A DNA stretch of 64,000 bases from Rhodopseudomonas palustris. Lineage in GTDB: Bacteria > Pseudomonadota > Alphaproteobacteria > Rhizobiales > Xanthobacteraceae. Under the pieces are notes generated by a model, which was not told where the DNA came from, ran no database searches, and saw nothing but the letters and a program-made list of their open reading frames with translations. The stretch lies in contig NZ_QYYD01000012.1 of assembly GCF_003591005.1 (NCBI RefSeq), positions 110,304 to 174,303 on the forward strand. The letters are read 5' to 3'. Position 1 is the stretch's first letter; each line of letters opens with the position of its first letter. Positions 58,538-64,000 of this stretch are shown here, piece after piece. Made by a program: the position numbers and the translations under genes.

Positions 58538-61495
58538 TCAGCGCAGCGCCTCGTCGAGAAACGCCTTGAGCTGGGCGACATGCTTCGACATCAGGCCGGT
58601 CGCGGTGGCGGCCGAAGCCGCACGGCCGACATAGCGCGGACGGCGGTTGGTGGCGCCGGCCTGGTTCTGCACCCACTCCAGATACGGCTCGATGAAGTGC
58701 CACCCGCCCATGTTGCGCGGCTCTTCCTGACACCACACCAGTTCGGCGTCCTTGAACCGCGACATTTCATGCACCAGCGTCTTCAGCGGCACCGGATAGA
58801 GCTGCTCGATCCGCAGCAGATAGATGTCGTCGATGCCCCGCTTCTCGCGCTCTTCGTACAGGTCGTAATAAACCTTGCCCGAACAGATCACGACACGGCG
58901 GATCTTGGCGTCCGGCACGAGTTTGGTCTTCTCGTCCGGCGTGGTCTGGGCATCGTCGAGCAGCACGCGGTGGAAGCTGGTGCCCGGGCCGAGTTCGTCG
59001 AGCCGCGACACCGCGCGCTTGTGGCGGAGCAGCGACTTCGGCGTCATCACGATCAGCGGCTTGCGGATCTCGCGCTTGAGCTGGCGGCGCAGCGCGTGGA
59101 AGTAGTTGGCCGGGGTGGTCGGATACACCACCTGCATGTTGTCTTCGGCGCACATCTGCAGGAAGCGTTCGAGCCGGGCCGAGGAGTGCTCGGGACCCTG
59201 GCCTTCGTAGCCGTGCGGCAACAGGCAGACCAGGCCGGACATGCGCAGCCATTTGCGCTCGCCCGACGAGATGAACTGGTCGAACAGCACCTGCGCGCCG
59301 TTGGCGAAGTCGCCGAACTGGGCTTCCCACAGCGTCAGCGTGTTCGGCTCGGCCAGCGAGTAGCCGTATTCGAAGCCGAGCACCGCCTCTTCGGACAGCA
59401 GCGAGTTGATCACCTCGTAGTGGCCCTGCTCCGGGCCGAGGTGATTGAACGGCGTGTAGCGGGTCTCGTCTTCCTGATCGATCAGCACCGAATGGCGCTG
59501 CGAGAAGGTGCCGCGTTCGCTGTCCTGCCCGGACAGTCGAACCCGCTGACCATCCTGCAGCAAGGAGCAGAACGCCAGCGCCTCGCCGGTCGCCCAGTCG
59601 ATGCCGGTGCCGGAATCGATCGCCTTGGCGCGGTTCTCCAAAAACCGCATCACGGTGCGGTGCAGCCGGAAGCCTTCCGGAACCTTGGTGATCTTGGCGC
59701 CGATCTCCTTCAGCGTCTTCAGATCGACACCGGTGATGCCGCGGCGCGGATCCTCTTCCTGATCGGCGGACTTGAAGCCGGCCCACTTGCCGTCGAGCCA
59801 GTCGGCCTTGTTGGGCCGATAGGACGAGCCGGCTTCCAGCTCGGCGTCGAGCCGGGCGCGCCAGTCGGCCTTAGCCTTCTCGACCTCGCCATCGGTGATC
59901 ACGCCGTCGGCGATCAGGCGCTTCGAGTACAGCTCGAGCGTGGTCGGATGGCCGGCGATCTTGCGATACATCGACGGCTGGGTGAACGACGGCTCGTCGC
60001 CCTCGTTGTGGCCGTGCCGCCGATAGCAGAACATGTCGATCACGACCGGCTTGTGGAACTTCTGCCGGTACTCGACCGCGATCTTGGCGGCGAACACCAC
60101 CGCTTCCGGATCGTCGCCGTTCACGTGGAAGATCGGCGCGTCGATCATCTTCGCCACATCCGACGGATAGGGCGACGACCGCGAGTAGCGCGGATAGGTG
60201 GTGAAGCCGATCTGGTTGTTGACGATGAAGTGGATCGAACCGCCGGTGCGGTAGCCCTTCAGGTCGGACAGCGCAAAGCATTCGGCCACCACGCCCTGGC
60301 CCGCGAAGGCGGCGTCACCGTGCATCAGCAGCGGCAGCACCGAAACCCGCTCCTCCGGCAGGTCGCCGTGCTGGTCCTGCTTGGCGCGGACCTTGCCGAG
60401 CACCACCGGATCAACGATCTCGAGATGCGACGGGTTGGCGGTCAGCGACAGATGCACCTTGTTGTGGTCGAACTCGCGGTCCGACGAGGCGCCGAGGTGA
60501 TACTTGACGTCGCCCGAGCCTTCGACCTCATCGGGATTGGCCGAGCCGCCCTTGAACTCATGGAACAGCGCGCGGTGCGGCTTGCCCATCACCTGGGTCA
60601 GCACGTTGAGACGGCCGCGATGCGGCATGCCGAGCACGATCTCGCGCACGCCGAGATTGCCGCCGCGCTTGATGATCTGCTCTAGCGCCGGGATCAGCGC
60701 TTCGCCGCCGTCGAGACCGAACCGCTTGGTGCCGGTGAATTTCAGATCGCAGAACTTCTCGAAGCCTTCGGCCTCGATCAGCTTCATCAGGATCGCGCGG
60801 CGGCCCTCGCGGGTGAAGCTGATCTCCTTGTCCGGACCTTCGATCCGCTCCTGCAGCCAGGCCTTCTGGGCGCCGTTCGAGATATGCAGAAACTCGATAC
60901 CCATGGTCTGGCAGTAAGTCCGCTCGCAGATCGCGACGATCTCGCGCAACGACCCGTATTCGAGGCCGAGCACGTGATCGAGGAAGATCTTGCGGTCGAG
61001 ATCGGCCTCGGTGAAGCCGTAGCTGCGGATATCGAGTTCTTCGTGATCCTTGGCCGGCTCCAGCCCGAGCGGATCGAGCTTGGCGTGGAAGTGACCACGC
61101 ATGCGGTAGGCGCGGATCAGCATCAGGGCGCGCACGGAATCGCGCGTCGCCTGATTGACGTCGGCGGTGGACAGTTCGACGCCCTTGGCCTGCGCCTTCG
61201 ACTGGATCTTCTGGCCGACGGTCTTTTCGACCTGGGCCCAATTGCCGTCGAGCGCCGAGGTCAGATCGTCGCGCGGCGTCAGCGGCCAGTTCGCCTTCGC
61301 CCAGGACGGACCCTCGGCATTCTTCTGGACGTCCGTGGGATTGTCTTTCAGACTCTGAAAGAATGCCTGCCAGTCGGCATCGACGGAAGACGGGTCGTTT
61401 TCGTAGCGGGAGTAGAGATCGTCGATATAGGTGGCATTAGCGCCCTGCAAAAACGAAGAGAGGGCGAAAGCGGCATTCGCGTCCTGGCGAGACAT
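58538..61495 (-). CDS. sucA: 2-oxoglutarate dehydrogenase E1 component
   Basis: A 985-residue thiamine-diphosphate-dependent E1. ThDP-binding MHGDAAFAGQGVV and NNQIGFTTYPRYSRS are present, as is SRDPYSD-like RSSPYPSDVAK. N-terminal INDLYSRYENDP-like ANATYIDDLYSRYENDP and the transketolase central region (ALAFCSLLQDGQRVRLSGQD) are typical. Normal length. Two adjacent palindromes lie in its leader. Confidence 0.99.
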   Translation of the reverse strand: MSRQDANAAFALSSFLQGANATYIDDLYSRYENDPSSVDADWQAFFQSLKDNPTDVQKNAEGPSWAKANWPLTPRDDLTSALDGNWAQVEKTVGQKIQSKAQAKGVELSTADVNQATRDSVRALMLIRAYRMRGHFHAKLDPLGLEPAKDHEELDIRSYGFTEADLDRKIFLDHVLGLEYGSLREIVAICERTYCQTMGIEFLHISNGAQKAWLQERIEGPDKEISFTREGRRAILMKLIEAEGFEKFCDLKFTGTKRFGLDGGEALIPALEQIIKRGGNLGVREIVLGMPHRGRLNVLTQVMGKPHRALFHEFKGGSANPDEVEGSGDVKYHLGASSDREFDHNKVHLSLTANPSHLEIVDPVVLGKVRAKQDQHGDLPEERVSVLPLLMHGDAAFAGQGVVAECFALSDLKGYRTGGSIHFIVNNQIGFTTYPRYSRSSPYPSDVAKMIDAPIFHVNGDDPEAVVFAAKIAVEYRQKFHKPVVIDMFCYRRHGHNEGDEPSFTQPSMYRKIAGHPTTLELYSKRLIADGVITDGEVEKAKADWRARLDAELEAGSSYRPNKADWLDGKWAGFKSADQEEDPRRGITGVDLKTLKEIGAKITKVPEGFRLHRTVMRFLENRAKAIDSGTGIDWATGEALAFCSLLQDGQRVRLSGQDSERGTFSQRHSVLIDQEDETRYTPFNHLGPEQGHYEVINSLLSEEAVLGFEYGYSLAEPNTLTLWEAQFGDFANGAQVLFDQFISSGERKWLRMSGLVCLLPHGYEGQGPEHSSARLERFLQMCAEDNMQVVYPTTPANYFHALRRQLKREIRKPLIVMTPKSLLRHKRAVSRLDELGPGTSFHRVLLDDAQTTPDEKTKLVPDAKIRRVVICSGKVYYDLYEEREKRGIDDIYLLRIEQLYPVPLKTLVHEMSRFKDAELVWCQEEPRNMGGWHFIEPYLEWVQNQAGATNRRPRYVGRAASAATATGLMSKHVAQLKAFLDEALR

Positions 61496-61514
61496 GATTG
61501 CTTCCTGATTACAA

Positions 61515-61560
61515 TTATCGCGTCGGACACGCGATAAGCTGATCCGGTTACCGGATCAGC
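61515..61560 (-). promoter_or_regulatory. Two adjacent palindromes in the sucD-sucA gap
   Basis: 61538-61560 has 11-bp perfect arms (GCTGATCCGGT and complement) around one base. 61515-61537 has 8-bp arms TTATCGCG/CGCGATAA with a 7-base loop. They directly adjoin, 20-65 bases upstream of the sucA ATG. They may be an operator, an attenuator, or mRNA processing/stability hairpins between sucD and sucA. Confidence 0.55.
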
Positions 61561-61623
61561 AACATAATGCACCTTTTACCGAATTTCATGGAAATGTAAG
61601 CTCGGAACTACACAAGGGTTGAA

Positions 61624-62508
61624 TTAGGACTTCAACTTTTCGGCAAGCGTTTTTCCGAGCCGCGCCGGCGACGGCGATACGGTGATGCCAGCAGCTTCCA
61701 TCGCGGCGGTTTTCGACGCGGCGTCGCCCTTGCCACCCGAAATGATCGCACCCGCATGACCCATACGCCGGCCGGGAGGAGCGGTCACGCCGGCGATGAA
61801 GCCGACCGTCGGCTTCTTGCGGCCGCGCTTGGCCTCGTCGATCAGGAACTGGGCCGCCTCTTCCTCGGCCGAACCGCCGATTTCGCCGATCATGATGATC
61901 GACTCGGTCTTGTCGTCGGCCAGGAACATCTCGAGGACGTCGATGAACTCGGTGCCCTTGACCGGGTCGCCGCCGATGCCGACCGCGGTGGTCTGGCCGA
62001 GACCCTCGCTGGTGGTCTGGAACACCGCCTCATAGGTCAGCGTGCCGGAGCGCGACACAATGCCCACCGAGCCCGGCTTGAAGATGTTGGCCGGCATGAT
62101 GCCGATTTTGCAGGCGCCGGCGGTCATGACGCCCGGGCAGTTCGGCCCGATCAGCCGCGACTTCGAGCCGACCAGCGAGCGCTTGACCCGCACCATGTCG
62201 AGCACCGGGATGCCCTCGGTGATGCAGACGATCAGCGGGATCTCGGCATCGATCGCCTCGCAGATCGCGTCCGCGGCGCCCGGCGGCGGAACGTAGATCA
62301 CCGAGGCATCGGCGCCGGTCTGCTGCTTGGCTTCGGCCACGGTGTCGAACACCGGCAGGCCCAAATGGGTCGAGCCGCCTTTGCCGGGCGAGGTGCCGCC
62401 GACCATCTTGGTGCCGTAGGCAATCGCCGCCTCGGAATGGAAGGTGCCGTTCTTGCCGGTGAAGCCCTGGCAGATGACGCGGGTGTTGTTGTCGATCAGG
62501 ATGGACAT
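61624..62508 (-). CDS. sucD: Succinate-CoA ligase subunit alpha
   Basis: A 294-residue alpha subunit, CoA-binding and phospho-histidine-bearing. [20 protein letters not shown] binds CoA, and [16 protein letters not shown] holds the active-site His. ATG 62508 (MSILIDNN) is the conserved start. Pairs with sucC upstream. Confidence 0.98.
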   Translation of the reverse strand: MSILIDNNTRVICQGFTGKNGTFHSEAAIAYGTKMVGGTSPGKGGSTHLGLPVFDTVAEAKQQTGADASVIYVPPPGAADAICEAIDAEIPLIVCITEGIPVLDMVRVKRSLVGSKSRLIGPNCPGVMTAGACKIGIMPANIFKPGSVGIVSRSGTLTYEAVFQTTSEGLGQTTAVGIGGDPVKGTEFIDVLEMFLADDKTESIIMIGEIGGSAEEEAAQFLIDEAKRGRKKPTVGFIAGVTAPPGRRMGHAGAIISGGKGDAASKTAAMEAAGITVSPSPARLGKTLAEKLKS

Positions 62509-62530
62509 GGGAGCTCGCTTTTCCGCATTC

Positions 62531-62619
62531 GTCATGGCCGGGCTTGTCCCGGCCATCCACGCCTGTTGCGTGGCTTAGAAGGAAGACGTGGATGCCCGCG
62601 ACGAGCGCGGGCATGACGG
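62531..62619. repeat. Compound palindromic repeat in the sucC-sucD gap
   Basis: GTCATGGCCGGG...CCCGGCCATCCAC is followed by a second hairpin (GTGGATGCCCGCG...CGCGGGCATGAC), with outer arms GTCAT/ATGAC. It is a fuller form of the short elements at 42229 and 44693. Confidence 0.8.
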
Positions 62620-62642
62620 AGAAATCCGAATCGTCGGCAACA

Positions 62643-63839
<1,197 letters not shown>

Positions 63840-63880
63840 CGATTGCCCCTCGCCAGATCGCATCCAGCCGGTTGAGTTGT

Positions 63881-64000
63881 GGGGGGGGGGGGGGGGGGGG
63901 GGGGGGGCGGGGCGCGGCGGGGGGGGGGGGGGGCCCCCCCCCGCCGCGGGGGGGGGGGGGGGTGGGCGGGGCGGCGCCGCGCCCCCCCCCCCCCCAGCAG
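63881..64000. other. G/C homopolymer tract, probable sequence artefact
   Basis: Almost uninterrupted G and C runs from 63881 to the window end, unlike any biological sequence nearby. It lies where the sucC promoter or an mdh-sucC gap would be expected. Most likely low-quality base calls or a bad contig end. Confidence 0.85.

Noticed and set aside
58580..60685. 701-codon open frame antisense to sucA
   Set aside because: High-GC shadow of the sucA coding strand, rich in Arg/Ala/Leu with no motif.

Overview
The window is high-GC alphaproteobacterial chromosome, most likely Rhodopseudomonas palustris or a close Nitrobacteraceae relative. The grounds are Rhizobiales-type gene order (atpHAGDC without Fo genes; sucC-sucD-sucA-sucB-lpdA; rplU-rpmA-GNAT-transporter-obgE-proB-proA-nadD-rsfS-rlmH-envC-ctpA), two RppH paralogues, PaoB-like and UXS-type enzymes, and palindromic intergenic repeats typical of this family. 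It is mostly core housekeeping sequence with a few accessory patches.

Layout. 0-3.7 kb: the cyoABC quinol oxidase operon (minus strand, cyoC cut by the window edge), with an 11-bp-arm palindrome upstream of cyoA. 3.8-5.1 kb: an MFS/MHS transporter. 5.2-9.9 kb: the overlapping pair yhaO-yhaN (SbcD/SbcC-like DNA repair). 10.1-12.0 kb: an SDR plus an ACAD10-type phosphotransferase, probably for hydroxyacyl-CoA breakdown. 12.3-16.0 kb: a three-subunit molybdenum hydroxylase whose FAD subunit has an extra four-cysteine cluster site. 16.1-19.3 kb: a lower-GC accessory patch beside tRNA-Ser(CGA), holding a decayed DNA methyltransferase, a membrane protein, a lipoprotein and other orphans.

19.5-24.8 kb: an apparently circularly permuted ROK-type kinase, then rplU-rpmA, a GNAT, an EamA transporter and obgE. 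24.9-28.5 kb: a small cassette of uncharacterised function (GT2 glycosyltransferase, NodS-like methyltransferase, PIG-L deacetylase, acyl-CoA dehydrogenase-like protein), the last with an apparent 4-bp duplication frameshift at its 5' end. 28.7-38.5 kb: proB, a ParDE toxin-antitoxin pair inserted before proA, then nadD, rsfS, rlmH, envC-like, ctpA, a divergent polysaccharide deacetylase and rppH. 38.6-41.5 kb: a glycosyltransferase, UDP-glucuronate decarboxylase and a second rppH.

41.7-46.9 kb: the F1 ATP synthase operon (minus strand). 47.4-54.5 kb: an RlpA-like protein, priA, xerC, a DUF4337 protein, a DASS transporter and a membrane protein. 54.5-63.8 kb: the 2-oxoglutarate dehydrogenase/succinyl-CoA synthetase cluster, with a MAPEG protein and an SDR between sucB and lpdA. 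The last 120 bases are almost pure G/C homopolymer and look like low-quality or misassembled sequence.

The most unusual signals are the permuted ROK kinase (19.6-20.7 kb), the GT2/methyltransferase/deacetylase/ACAD cassette (25-28.5 kb), and the decayed methyltransferase island by tRNA-Ser. No CRISPR array, rRNA, IS element or integrase was seen.
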